A stretch of 64,000 nucleotides of DNA from Gymnorhina tibicen (lineage: Eukaryota; Chordata; Aves; Passeriformes; Artamidae): the NCBI GenBank assembly GCA_013399875.1, contig VXAZ01000263.1, positions 125,262-189,261 on the forward strand, written 5' to 3'. Every line of letters starts with the position of its first letter. Position 1 is the first letter of the stretch. The notes below the pieces were generated by a model, which was not told the origin of the DNA, did not search any database, and saw only the letters and a program-made list of their open reading frames with translations. Both the position numbers and the translations under genes were made by a program. Below are positions 1-13,394 of this stretch, piece after piece.

Positions 1-1972
1 TGCTTGGATCTTCTCCCAAGAGAATAATTAATATTTCAATGAGTTTGACAAGCACTCATACTGCTTCTGGACTATTTCAATATAAGAAACAATGAGAATG
101 TATAGCTAGGAGGAGGGACTTAACGAAATTCGCTTGTTCTGCTCTCTCTGAAAGTCTTCCTCTCTACCTTCCAGCCAGAAGCCACAGGGTAACTTCTTTG
201 TTACTCTATTACATTATCTAAAACAGTTCATAGAGTGATTACTTTGCCTTTGTACCTTGCCTAGAATGTACCTTCCAGAGCAGCCATGCAGAGCAAAAGA
301 GGAATAATGCATCTGACTCTGCCTTCCACAGTGGCCCCAGGTGGAAGTCATCACTTAAGCTACAGTGGTGACCTCTGTTGTTTTATGGCCTCTGGGCAAC
401 TTTCAGTGTCAGAAAAGCTGTGGTGCTTGTAATACGCTGGCAGGTAAGTACAAAAATGTCCTGTAATATGGGAGATATTGTCTGGTTTGAAAAGGAGAGG
501 TCAGATCCTCAGCTAACACATTGATTGTAGAGGCTGTGTTCACTGGTGTTGGACTTCAGATGGTTTTACAAATTTTTAAACAAGATGTAGGTCTTGGTAA
601 AATGCAGGATCAATATTATCCAAGAAATCAAACCAAGAGATTGCTGTCATACAAAAAACTCTATATACGTAATTTTATTTTGTTTCAGAGAAGAATATTA
701 AGGAAGTTAGAAATGGCATAAGGGTCTAAAGCTGAACCAAATTTGTAAATCTCTTGCACAACAATGAACAAAGGCACCTGTAGTCTCATTCTCTTTAGTG
801 ACATGGTGACTACTTGGAGAAAAAATACAATTTTTTAACTTTCTTGGCTTTTGTCTTTAATGCAGTTAGTCAAAAAATGAACAGCTCTGCAAACAAAAAG
901 CAGGTAGCTTTGATTTTGTCAAGGGAGAGAACAATTGTCTTTTTTTAGTGAGCCTTACATAAATCACAGACATACTAGCTCTGGTTTGGTACATTTAATA
1001 GTTCCCACTGTCAAGTATTCTACTTTACATTTCTAAATGTATGAATTCAAATATTTTCTAATTCCTTTCTGAAATCAGCTTACACTTTTTTGTTACTCTT
1101 TTGTGTTATTGACTGCCAACGCTACATTTCCTGATACGGAACAGTTGGCCCTACATCAGCATTCCAAATCAAACTCCCGTACTTTATGCTACCCTAAATC
1201 TTTGTTCACTGCTGTTTAAAGGTGATGTTGAGCATCTATATCCCCATACTCAGTAGTATTTGTGCACTACTTTCCAAACTAGATGATTAAGCACAGCTGA
1301 CATGGTGTCAGAGACCTTCCAAAATCTGACTCCATGACCTCCAGCTACAGTGTTTATTTAGGTTGTATATTAATTATACATACACAAACTTTTAAACTCC
1401 CAGGTCCTGAACCACCCATTATTCAGGCCAAGCACCTGGATCAAAGTTATGGCTTTTATTTGATTATGTGCTTGTATTTTTGAATTGTCAGGCCATGTGA
1501 AGTTTGCCTGGCTTGTGTGCACCTCGCTCTTAGATTGAAGCTGAAATGCATATTGTTCATCTGGATCTAGAAGGTGAGGTGGTCAGAGTCTCCAAGTACA
1601 GATACAGTTTAAAATTCTCTGTCCCAACTGATTTTCATTTTCCCCAAATTAGCTGTACTTTTGCCATCTCTTCAGATACAAGGACATCCATCTGTCTCAT
1701 GTTTCTTCATTGGTGAGCCATCCAGGATAAATGAAAGGCACTTTCCTCAAATCAGTGAGTGTCGTACCTTTGATTTGAGTGAAAAGTACAGACCCTAACA
1801 ACTTGAGGTAAGCAGTTTTCCTTTGTACAATATAATCTCATTTCCCTTTTAAAGCTTTACAAGGAAGTAATCAAAAAAGGCATAAAACATAGTACCTGAG
1901 GTAGAGGCTACTTTGAGCCTGCAGCATACTGTAGTTATGAAATTATCATTTATAGCAAGTATAATAATGTAA
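1..1972. other. Non-coding stretch, nothing recognised
   Basis: AT-rich unique-looking DNA. The open frames here are under 70 residues, show no family resemblance and lack paired splice signals. I see no tandem repeat, RNA gene or transposon that I can name. It is probably intergenic, upstream of CBLB. Confidence 0.6.
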
Positions 1973-2402
1973 AATCATAGAATCATTAAGGCTGGACAAG
2001 ATCTTCAAGATCATTGAGCCCAGTCTTTGACTGAACACCACCTTGTCAACAAAACCATGGCACTAAGTGTCATGTCCTGTTGTTTCTTGAACACTTCCAG
2101 GGATGGTGACTCCCCCACTGTCCTGGGCAACCCGTTCCTATGCCTGACAATCCTTTCAGGGCAGCAATTCTTCCTGATGTCCAATCTGAACCTCCCTTGG
2201 TGCAGCTTAAGCACATTTCCAGTTGTCCTGTCACTAGTTCCCCCAGAAGAAAAGGCCCCCTCCTGGCAACAACCTTTCAGGAGGCTGTAGAGAGTGTTAA
2301 GGTCCCCCTGAGCCTCCTTTTCTCTGGGCTAAACAATCCCAGCTACCTCAGCTGCTCCTCAAAGGACTTGTGCTCCTAACCCTTCACCAGCACCACTGCC
2401 CA
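1973..2402 (-). mobile_element. CR1 LINE 3' end, truncated
   Basis: This is the 3' tail of a chicken-repeat-1 (CR1) non-LTR retrotransposon lying in minus orientation. Read on the minus strand, 2,214 back to about 2,040 encodes the C-terminal end of the CR1 reverse-transcriptase protein, with recognisable pieces such as GRFRLDIRKN, GLPRTVGESPSLEVFKK and a following ALSAMV-like segment. The element then ends in the typical CR1 terminus, ATGATTCTATG-like, seen on the plus strand as CATAGAATCAT at about 1,977. Only about 430 bases remain, so it is a dead 5'-truncated copy, as almost all genomic CR1 copies are. The left edge is well defined by the terminus. The right edge, in the CTTCACCAGCACCACTGCCC region, is approximate. 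CR1 abundance supports a bird or other sauropsid host. Confidence 0.9.
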
Positions 2403-5400
2403 AAAGCTTTAAACTGTTTTAAAAAGCTTTAACTTACTAAAAAGTTAGTTAATGTAAACTCAGGTTGCATCACTGAATTTGAATTAGTGACATGGACTTG
2501 CACCATTTGAGAGCATCCGTCACGGTTTATGTTGGCGCTGTCTCCAGCTTCACAAGTGTGAAAGAGAGAAGCGCATCCTTCTGCTTTGTTTCTGGCTTAG
2601 GGCAATGAATGTTGCTGAAAGGAATTTTTCCTTTTGGCTCTTACTCTTGAATGGCACTATTCCAGCACAAAGCAAAATAGCTTTGTGTGCCTGTGTGGGT
2701 GTGGATGAGTTATGCTAACACAAGCGACACACAGAGCAGATGTAGGTATAGGTTTTCTTGCTGCATTCACAGGGAGGAGTTGAAAGAAAGCTTTTATAAC
2801 ACAAGAATTTATCTCATGAAGTTCCTTAAAATATATTTTTCTTTTTTGGTCTTTCAGATGATCAAATCTTTCTTGTCTGTTAGGCCTCCACAGATACATA
2901 AGCACAAACATCCACCTTTAATTCAGCCAGCTACATAGAAGAGTTCTGCTCCTCTCAAAAAGAGCTTTCTGAAAACCTGGCAGACATTGCAAGGGAAGGC
3001 ATGTTATATTAACGAGAAATGACATCTAGCTTGCTTTTGTTATTACCACTTTTGTTTGGTTGAGAATAGTAATGTCTTTTTTAATCCTAATTTCAAGGAC
3101 AGCTTCTGCATATGCAGGCATTTCTCTAGAAGTAGCACAGGGCTCAGGAAGACAATTACTCATAACGTTTTTCTTCCTTCACCGCAGTTGCAGTAAAACA
3201 GAAGGTTTCACAGTCCAGTCATACTGAGGACAGCTTGAACTCCTTCACTAGCTCTAATTTGAAGAATTTGGTTGCAAACTAACAGTAACTTCAACTGTTG
3301 AGACCCTGAAAACAGTATGGATGCACCCTAACCTTAGCACATTTGATTACTGAGGGGATGGGGATGGGTGAACAGAAAAGAGAAGGAAAAAAAAAATAAA
3401 AAAAAAAGCAAGCAAGTTCTGGTTCTGCCTGCACCAGAATTTGGAGATTATTAGTGCCTTACTTCCTTACTTCATTCACCTACCTTTTTCTCTAAGGATA
3501 TCTATGTCCCCGTTTATTTCGCCTTCTCTCTAGGCATGGAAAAGTTCCCTTGTCTCTAATAAAAATAGCCCTGAAATCAAAGCAGGGAAAAGCCAGAGCT
3601 TATGCTCTTTCCCGTAATTTCCCACTTCAGCTGCTTTTATTCTTTATGAGTCATAATCACTTATTACTTCAGTTGCCCTACAGCTCCTGGAAGTCATGCA
3701 AAAAACTTCCCAAAGTTACACTTAGGTCATTTGCTGATATCATAGAACTTTAACAACCACTTAAAGCAGCCATTTGCTTGATCCAATGTGCATATCAAAA
3801 TAAAAAGAACTACTGGTGGATTTACAAAAAAAAAGTTTAAATTAAAAAGCAATCTATTCTATTAGGACATTTCACCAAATAAGTAACAGTAGTAACCAGA
3901 CTGCAAATGAAAGGCAAGACAAAATGGCTCACAACACTAGCATGGCTTTCATTTTATTTATATTATCAAGGGGACAACTGAGGCCCCATATTCTGCAACA
4001 ATTTAAATGCTTGGCACTACTCACCCCATTTTGTGATGACAAAATGGGATCCCCATATCGTTTATGGGGAACACAGCCACACTCAAAACATGACAGCCTG
4101 TGGGACAGTACTGAATACTGCAAGTCTTACGATCAGGTAGCACTGAACTCAGCTGAGGAGGGAGAAGAATGAGTGTCATTAGATAACTGTGCATCACATC
4201 TGGCTAAACAAGGATCCCTCCCCTGGGCTCCTTCAAGAAAGAAAACTCAGCTTTTAGCCTGAAGCAATTGTTTATAGAGACAGGCTGGGAACTAGCTCTT
4301 CTTAAGCCAGAGCCCATTTAAGCAACTTTAAAACTAAAGAAATGGCTGACTGCTCTGCTGAATCACATTCCATGAGGAAAAAACATTGCTCATATTAAAA
4401 TAGAAGGATGTTAAAAATGAGTAAATAAAAACCTACTTTATAATATCTCCTTTTGATGGAGAAAGGGAGTGAGAGAGTGCATGTGGCTGCAGCTACAAGG
4501 GCCAGATAACTTCCAATTGCTACAGAACTACTTTATATAGGGTATTCCTGTCATTGCACACTGTTTTGAAACCACCACAAACCAGACATGCAGAGCTATG
4601 AAGCATGGAAGTTGTCATTTAGCATATTTCTGCAGACTTCAAATGTGGTGATCCAGCCATGCTGAGAGCAGAGTTTGAGACCCAAACCATGGCTTAGGAT
4701 ATGACATGCAACACAGAACTTCTGCTCTGTAAGATACCTTTTTTAGGAAATATGGGCTCTGTACTCACCTGACTCTTAAGGTCTCTAAGTTCCCACCTCA
4801 ACCTCTATGTTGGGTTAAATTTTTTTTGTTTCAGAACAGACATTCCTAGGCAGCGCCAAACACTAAACCATCAGAGAGTTTTGGTTGAAGTTGCCATTTT
4901 TAATAATCAATTGCAAGAATGAACTGGCTTCTCAGAGCACAGGTAACTACATCGGGCATTAAAAACCACGTAATAAAATTAGGAGAGAAAATGCTGCTCC
5001 TTGTCTAAGTAGGCAGGAATCTACTTTTTTTTTTCCAAGTCCCAGAGGATTCCCTCCTCTGAGAAAAAGTGGTATGACTCCTACTAAGTAAGACAGAATG
5101 CTTCATAGGTTGCTATTTCCTTCCTCTTACCACACAAATTAGCCACGGTTTCTGAAACTGCAGTAGTGTCCTTTGCAATGGACAGTATGATATGGTCCTT
5201 AGCAATTTTTAGATGGGGAAAACCAGAACTATGGAGTCACTGTCCGACAAAGGGTGATTAAGGGGGATTTTAAAATATCTTTTAAATCTATTTTTTAAAA
5301 TCCTTTGAGTTTAAGGCAAAGAAGAAAAATTACAAGGGTGGAGAGAGAAAAAGGATTTCATAACCTCCCCAGAATGAAATACAGTTGCTGGGATGTTGCT

Positions 5401-8400
5401 AAAAATCTGCTGTACTAAACGATGGAATGGCATTTCAGTGAACAAAATCTTTAATATATTCTTTTTGATACATTGATGGAATGGATTCAGATGGAAAACT
5501 TTAGTTTTCAAGGCATTTTTTTAATCGGTACAGGTTGAAATACATTTTAAAAATAAAGTCAAACTTGAAAAACTGTAAACACAATTAGAATTGAAGCAGC
5601 AATCTAACATAAAACGTATCTATGCAGGTTCAGTAGAGTAAGTAACTACTGATAAATAAGTGACAATATAAGTTGCTATGTTCTTTCACTAATTAAAACC
5701 TAACACAGCTTATGAAATGAAATGAAATGAACCTTTGAAACTCCATCTCTGCTTGACTCTTTTGTATTACAGAAGCAATGATAAAATACTCCTGTTGTTT
5801 GATTTGCTTCTTACTCTGTTACAGATGCAGCTTGATCCATAAATTTTCAGATTAGGAGCAGCCTAACTTCTCTAGATACACAGCAGTGCTGTGAAAAAGG
5901 TATAAAATTGTTAAACTTGAATGTTCCAGGAGACAGCTATAACAGTCCCTATTAGCAAAAGCTTGTTGCTCAACAAGAAAGAACTCATATCCTTATAGGG
6001 TGCTGCAAGTAACTACTTTTTCAAGGAGGTGAAACTTTTCAAATTGCCAAGTGACATATTCACTCTCAAGCCTAGGAACTCTGTGTGGAACAGAACAAAA
6101 ATCCAGGCTCAGAGTACTAATAGCATTGCTGCTTCCTGTTCCTGTAAATGTTACAGAGGAACCGAAGCATACTCATTCACCAAAAAAAGGGAATAGAAAT
6201 ATACACCACATGGAAATTAACCACACTGCTGGACAATTCAAAATCCTTAAGAGTTTCAGAAATTACTCAGTTGTCTACATAAATGGAAGTTTTATTTTTT
6301 ATGTTCAGAATGAATCATTAAGAGCTGGAATACATACAAGGTTACTTATGATAGACTAATATAGATAACAATGAAAGGGCTCAAGAAGGAACAGGATTAC
6401 TGTAAAACATTAATTTCTCCTGTCTTCACATATTATTCCCCAGGAGCTCTTAAATCCATAAATATTGGTAAAATTGGTTCAATTGCATTTTTTTGGTAAA
6501 TAAATGAAACATTCACATAGTACCATAAGCATAAATACCTGGTAACAATCTATTTAAGACCATATTCTAAGAACCTGCACTTAAATAAAAGTGGAATAAT
6601 TAGACCTAAAGTGTATAAAAAAAATGCTAATATCAATACCAATACTTACATGTCTCCGAGTCCTCAGCGGCTTACAATCAATCAGTTACTTATTGCAAAG
6701 GAGTTAAAGTGCTTACAGGTATGTAGGTATAGATAGGTACTTGGTGACTTGTTTATGCTGTATCTTCACTCACAAGCACTAAAGACTTGTACAGTGCACA
6801 TATTTAGGAGGATTAATCTATTTTTTACTTGTTCGTTACAATCCAGAAAACTAAATTAATGAGCCCAACTCCCACCCTTACTTGAGAGAAATAGGCACCT
6901 AACTTCGCTGTCAAAATTAAGCATGAAATTACCTCCCTAGACTGCCACCACCAATTATATTCTAATAAAATTAGCTTTTAGATAAGCACATCAATATGTG
7001 AATACAAAGCATTTCTACCCACAGGTCACTAGTTCCAATCTGAAAGAAAAAGCTGCTGTATGTAAAATTGGCAGTCAGTGTTCAGTTTCAAGTGAGTGGT
7101 GGCTGCTAGGACAATGCAGCCAGGAGAGTTTGCATAACCTTAGAAAAGAGTCCAAGGATTGTGTAAATACTGACACCAAGTTCTCCACATTCCTCAGTAA
7201 GTGGTCCCTAAAGGTCCGGGAGAAGTATAGCTTCTGGAACACTCTCAAGAAAATGCAACTGCAGCTGTCCGTTATATCTGCTCTGTGAACAACCAGAGGT
7301 TGAATTTCAGCATCCAAGGCTGTCAGCAGCATTAAAAATTATACTGCAGCAAAACAAAAAAAAGCTGCTTTGTTAGCAGCTTCATGAAGAGCACTAAAGA
7401 CTGAACACAGATCCTAAACTGCCCTGATATTTGTCTTGTTAACTTACAAAGGACATGCACCAATGCCTCAAGTCCCCATTCTCTTTTTGCGAGTACATAG
7501 AAACGTGAGTTTGTTCCTGCTGTCATTTTACTGCCAGCTACAGAGTATAAAAAAAACAAAGGGACAGAAGAGAGGAAAGGAAGGTTTGCAGTTAACTCCA
7601 TCCTTGTATACAAACTTGTACTTCTCTTCCTGCTTAAATATGGAAGGAAGTCTTTCTATACACAACATACTTCCTTACAATGTTCTCAAAGAAGAGACAA
7701 AGAGACATTTTTATTGGAAAAGGATCAGTTATGGTTTCCAGGCCCTATTATGCTTACGATGACACTGGGGCAGCATGTAGTCCTCGAAAGAAGCAAAGAC
7801 CTTAGCAATGGAAATTGTTTGCCATGTTGCAGTTTTGAGTTTGGTGATACAGGCTGTAAAGTTCCTTTACTCACCTCTGTCATACAGACACACACATGCT
7901 TTGTTTCACTGGATGACATGGGGAGATTGGCAACACTCAATTCACTGTAAATCACATTGACATATTAATTTTTAACAAGAACAATCTAGCAAAGCCCTAG
8001 AACTATGTTCACCACATGTTCCTAATTTTCTTGTTTCCTCTGTATGTCAATACTGCAAATACATCAGTGATTTCCTGTACAAAAGTGGCCCAGTCTAAGC
8101 TTATGCACATAATTGGAGTATATCATATAAAATTGTTTTATAACTTGTGTGCTTCTAACACCCATCCATGACTTTCTATAAACAACCTAACAGAAAGCAT
8201 GCAATAGGGGCTTCTAACTCCTACTTGTACAGGGAACCTGAGGTCCCAAAATTTAAGTCACTCTTGAAAACCAACCACAGGCATCTTTCAAAATAAGTCA
8301 AGACCCTCATGAAGCCACATTGCCAGACTGATGAATTTTTTTAGAACATGAGTATACAATGACTACAATCTTTACCAGCAATGCTGACCAACATAAGTGG

Positions 8401-9382
8401 TTAAAGAAACCATAAGATTTCCACAGCTGTCAGATATTTTAAGATTTTCAGAGTTTCCAAAATACTACATATATATAATTTATAAATGTTTTAAAATACG
8501 AGCTACACTTATTTTCAGTAGATTACTGTTACCAATTTCTATCATCCAAGATCATAACTCACATTTACAGAGACTTAGATTTCCAAAAGGAATTAAGAGT
8601 TTTTAAATATTTGCTTGCAAAATTGTAAATACCTACCCTGAAAATGATGCATCCACTATGAAATAGTTTCTAACAGGTAGCAGTTTGACCCAAGTACTTG
8701 GTGGCTCAATTCATGGAGAAAACCATGCACAAGCTCATTTCAAAAGCACATAAATAAATTATAAAAACCAAGATACAAACAGGAAAACATACTTGGGCAT
8801 TGAAAGCATGCTTTGAATCTCTAGTAGAGTAAAAATATGTCGCTATGCAACTGCTACCATTTCCTGCTTCTGAAAAGAAATCTTCCACCCATTGATGCTC
8901 TATGTAATGTGGATTACAGATCCTGAGAGGCCTATTTGAAAGTAGACTGGCCAGAAGGCAGTCAAAAACTTACATCTGAGGTGCTTACCAAACACATAAT
9001 TTATAGTGATAAACGTCCGAAAAGAAGAGAGAGAATGGGTTATCAATCCCACTTTTTCAATCCCACTCCTAGTGCTGGTTGATGCAGACTCTCACTCAGT
9101 GTAACAGAGGCTATGAGCTCAGGTGTAGAGACAGTCTGTTAATAATACAAACAGCAATAACATAGAAGATAAACTATTAAAAATAGGTCACTAAAGGAAT
9201 ATAATCTGCTAAATTAATATATTTATGAATACCCAAGTAAAATGTGTGCTTTAATACAATATACCTCCTTTTAACTGAACCATCTTCATGGTTTATGCTG
9301 CACTTAACACATTTCTTGCAAACTCATTACTTGACAGAAAAAGTTCTTTGGAAGAGTGTATAGATGATAATGATTTGATACT
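2403..9382. other. Non-coding stretch with two small hairpins
   Basis: About 7 kb of AT-rich DNA without a recognisable gene. It holds poly-A runs (for example near 3,387-3,407), a GAAAT short repeat near 5,715-5,731, an 11-base direct repeat TCAATCCCACT at 9,043 and 9,057, and two adjacent perfect hairpins at 4,025-4,070. The open frames, up to 108 residues, have no family resemblance. From about 3.5 kb onwards the plus strand looks richer in A than T. Confidence 0.55.
4025..4070. repeat. Two adjacent perfect inverted repeats
   Basis: The first hairpin has ten-base arms, CCCATTTTGT (4,025-4,034) and ACAAAATGGG (4,039-4,048), with loop GATG. One base later comes a second hairpin with eight-base arms, TCCCCATA (4,050-4,057) and TATGGGGA (4,063-4,070), with a five-base loop. 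Both stems pair perfectly. The function is unknown. It may be chance, a remnant of a small transposon, or an RNA or DNA structure. Confidence 0.75.
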
Positions 9383-10464
9383 TGTTGGGGGTTGACTTGG
9401 GCCAGATGCCAGGTACCCATGAAAGCTGCTCACTCACCCCCTCTGCAGCTGGGCAGAGGAGAGAAAATTTAATGAAGGGTCCATGGGTTGAGGTAAGGAC
9501 AGGGAGAGATCACTCAACAAATACCATCACGGGCAAACCAGGTTCAGCTTAGGCATATAAAGTGAATTTATTACTAACAAAATCAAAGCAGGATAATGAG
9601 AAGTAAAATAAGCCCTTAAAAACGCCTTCCCCCACCGTTCCCTCCTTCCCAGCTCTACCTCCTACCCCAGCAGTGCAAGGGGATAGGGAATGGGGGTTAT
9701 GGTCAGTTCACCACCTGGGGCTTCTCCTGCTGCTCAGGGAGAGGAGTCCTTCCCCTGCTGCACTGTGGGGTCTCTCCCATGGGAGCCAGTTCTCCATGAA
9801 CTTCTGCAATATGGCTCCATCTCACGAGCAACAGCTCTCTGTGAACTGCTGCAATGTGAGTCCCTCACATGGGCAACAGTCTTCCCAAAACTGCTGTGGC
9901 ATGGGTCACTCTTCCATGGGGTGCATTCCTCCAAGGATAGGCTGCTCCAGCCTGGAAGCAGGGCCTCTCTCTCCACGGGTCCCATGGCGTCACAGCCTCC
10001 TCTAGACATGCACTTGCTCTGGCATGGGGATCCTCCATGGGCTGCGGGCGGATCTCTGCATCCCCTGTGGGTCTCTATGGGCTGCAGGGGCACAGCTGCT
10101 TCACCATGGCCTTCACCATGGCCTGCAGAGGAATCTCAGCTCTGGCGCCTGAAGCACCTCTTCCCCCTCCTGCTTCACTGACCTTGGTGTCTGCAGAGTT
10201 GTTCTCACATGTTCTCACTCTCCTCTTCTCTGACTGGAATTAAAACTTCACCCCCACCTTTGTTTTGATTTCTTCTTAAATATGTTATCACAGAGGTGTT
10301 ACCACCATCTCTAATTGGCTCAGGCTTTGCCAGCAGCACATCCACATTTGGAGCCATCAGGGATTGGCTCTGTCGGACCTGGTGGAAGCTTCTGGCAGCT
10401 TCTCCCAGAAGCCACCTCTGTGGCCCTACCACTACCAAAAGCCAAGCCATGCAAACCCAATAGA
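9383..10464 (-). mobile_element. Endogenous retrovirus LTR (solo), minus orientation
   Basis: A GC-richer block of about 1.08 kb in AT-rich surroundings, aligned in opposite orientation with the block at 39,547-40,595. On the minus strand it starts near TATTGGGTTTGCATGG. It continues through a GCCAGAAGCTTC segment, a degenerate minisatellite of modules containing CATGGG or GCTGCAG, a TATTTGTTGAGTGATCTCTC segment shared with the other copy, and ends with GGTACCTGGCATCTGGCCC and a CCCCAACA terminus. A polyadenylation signal (AATAAA on the minus strand, 9,567-9,572) lies before the shared segment, as expected inside an LTR. No gag, pol or env sequence is attached, so it is a solo LTR. I did not find convincing target-site duplications, so the edges are good to a few bases. 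The retroviral class and subfamily name are not assigned. The open frames inside it, up to 163 residues, are not genes. Confidence 0.8.
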
Positions 10465-13368
10465 GTGCTAATGAACTCCATGTCAGTCGCCCTCAGTATT
10501 TCCACCTACACTTGGAGATTTTATATGTTAGCTTTTAAATTAAATGCAAGTTGAAAAAATACCTCAAAAACAAAACCCAAAAAAACACGAGATAAAAATA
10601 ATGTACTGACCACTCTGCTTCTTCCCCTGAGTTTAGTTCTGTTTCACACTTTTTGAGTAGTTGTCCAAGCAGATTTTTATGCCTTGTGGAAAGAAAACCC
10701 CAAAAACCAAGAAAAAACAAACCAAAGCAAAGCACTTTAAACTATAGGTAAGACTAGGTGCTTAAGAAAAGATTTTCTGCAAATACCAGTAGTCTTTCAG
10801 AAATGCCCATTTTGATGTAACTGGAGACAGTCAGCATCATCCAAAGTAAATTCACAAAAAATGCACACACATGCACAAAATAAATACAAAAGTGAGTCTC
10901 ACATCCTAAAAGAGGAAATTGGACAAATATCTAGTAGAGGACTTAAACAGAATAAAGATCTAAATTCTGTCCCAAGGTGGAAATACAGCAAATTATACAT
11001 AACAGAGACTACTGACCAATGCATTATACTTACTGCAGTGCTTAGGTACTACACTGAAAGCCTCTTACCATCAGCGAAAGTGCCCATCTTTTTGTTAGCA
11101 ATCAGATTAAGAGGCTTTTTTGAAAGCTTTCATTAAATGTCATACAGATGTGACTTGTATCCACTGATAGAGCACTTCACAAGTAGACCTTGTGTTGCAT
11201 TACAGAAGCTACTTTTGCTCCAGGATTCCTAATAGCTAAATCTTTTGGTCCTTCTGCCTTGAAAACTTGGTAGCTTTGCTCTGTTTCTCTTGAGTGTCTC
11301 CAGAGTGGGTGACTGGTGAATGGGCTGCAATTACCTACTGCAAAATTTCTTGCATGCTGATGATGATGCCAAATAAGCAAAGACTCTATCAACCGCTCAG
11401 GAAGGCAGGTTTTTGAAGGTGAGAAGTCCTGAATGAATACCAAATCCAGGGAGACTGCCTCTCAACCTAAGCAGAACACCCCAAAGCATTGTTTGCTGGG
11501 CAATGCCAAGATTTTCAACACACTGCTAGGAGTTAAATATTTACAAAAAAACAATAGTTGCAGGTTCGGTTACTAAATGCTTGCAGAGATGTTCCAGCTG
11601 GTTAAAAAGATAAAGAGCAGTTCTATATAGTGAATTCGCAAATTTAAACAAGACATTTTTGTGTGCAAAAGTTAATGTGCAATGAAATATCGACATGGTG
11701 TAAAAGCCCTGGCATGTGGGGTAAAGGGGAAATAATGACTCTGCTTATCAAATGATGAATAAACCATTTAATATGAAAAATATGTCACAGATGCACTCTC
11801 TTAACCCGTATTTTCAACAGCCAAATTCAGACCTGAAACAGGATCAGAGTTGTTTCAGATCTGCCAGGACCAAGCTCTTAAACTGTCATTACTAGATTTT
11901 GGGTTAGATGATAAAATTAATGATTTTTTGTTTTTAGAAGTTATATGCTCTCTTCATTTGACTCAAAATCAGATCCGTAAGACATTCCTCTTTTAGTTCT
12001 GGTTTCAACTCAAATTTATATGTTTGTGTATAACTTGGAACCCAAACCATGCTGAATTCTAAGGAACTAAAGCTTGCCTAGAATTCTCTGATTCTGTCCC
12101 ACTAGTCTCATAAAGGAAAAGGTGCTTAGCATTTTAACAGTTATTTCTTGTTCCACTATTCCCCAGTTTGAAGCAGGTTGTGCTTAATAATAGGAAAGCA
12201 AAAGACAAATTCTGCACAAGGTTTGCTAGTTATGTTACATATGCTGCATTTTATTACAGAATATTTTAAATGAAGATTTAAATCTTTAAGAAGTTTCAGC
12301 AACTGTACATTTGAACATTTAGACTGACTGTCATTGCTCAAACAAAACAGTCTTTCATATTCCTTTTTGTGAGCAGAGCAACTGCAAGACTGGAATAAAA
12401 ACTGGCAAAGGAGAATGATTAGTGGTGGATGTTCTGCTGCTGTTGCTTTGGGGTTGTCCCTGTCACATCTGAATAAGCCTTCTAAAACTTGATGGTTGCC
12501 TTTTTGTAGCAAAGGAAGTGATCAAATTAACCACAGACCATTTGTTTCTCCTGTTGTTAACTCATTTCATTTCTTACTGATGTCTAAATATATTGTAGGG
12601 TGAACCTTTTTTCACTTATTAGAGATTATTGTCTGCATGTCTAATTAGGTATTCTACCATTACAATAATCAATGCAAAGATGTAATTTTTCTTCTGCAAT
12701 TATCTCTTATTTCGGTTATGCAACTTGAAATATCTCTGCAAAATAGGTAATTCAGCACTTGTTTCAGATCCTTCAGAGGATCTAAGGCAGACAACCAAAA
12801 AAGAAAAGAATCAAAATCATTGGCTTGTTTGAAAAAAATAAGCAGTCAGAGCTTTTAAGAGGACATTAAAAATCAATAGCAAATTATATTCTGAAAAGTA
12901 AAACTGTAATGCAACAACAAAGGCACCATGAAGAACACAACTGTCTGGGAAACCAGAGGAAAGAAACCTAATTTAAATAAACCACATTACTATCCTTTAG
13001 CGAAGCAGCTTGTGTAAGAATCTCCACTGCATTTAAGAAACACCATGACCTTTGATTTTCTTCAGTCCAGTTCCTGTTTATGTAGCTTATGACCTGGTTA
13101 CTTTTCAGTTCTGAGAAAAAGAGAGTCCTTTTATAATTTGCTGTCTACCCAAATGTTGTGCTCAAGCACAGAGGAACAGAGTACTTTTCTGACTGGTTGC
13201 CCTCTTTTCAGAATAGCTAGGTTGGAAGAGGACAGTAAGAGACAGCTTCGTTTCACTTCTGCTGCCTGCTCACATTAAGCAGAGGTTGAGAGCAGCAGTA
13301 CAGGTTACAGGTGTGAAGAAAGAGGCAAATTACTACTACCGGGCTGCAGGAAGGAAGCTACAGGAATT

Positions 13369-13394
13369 CTGACTCACAGGTGTGTCTGAGTCAG
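13369..13394. promoter_or_regulatory. Inverted pair of AP-1 consensus sites
   Basis: Two consensus AP-1 (Fos/Jun) sites, TGACTCA at 13,370-13,376 and TGAGTCA at 13,387-13,393, lie 17 bases apart centre to centre. With one more base each they form an inverted repeat with eight-base arms (CTGACTCA and TGAGTCAG). ETS-like AGGAAG motifs lie just upstream at about 13,348-13,356, and an E-box CAGCTG lies at about 13,410. The site is about 18 kb upstream of the CBLB start codon. A role as an activation-responsive enhancer is an inference only. Confidence 0.4.

Noticed and set aside
2027..2379. Plus-strand open frames of 87 and 79 residues
   Set aside because: They are antisense shadows of the CR1 element, whose own reading is on the minus strand.
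7436..7762. 108-residue open frame
   Set aside because: It has no domain, no splice context and composition like neighbouring non-coding DNA. A frame of this length is expected by chance.
9673..10450. Open frames of up to 163 residues on both strands
   Set aside because: They fall wholly inside an ERV LTR, and the repeated residues reflect its internal minisatellite.
9375..10475. Target-site duplication around the first LTR
   Set aside because: The five or six bases on each side do not match convincingly, so no duplication is claimed.
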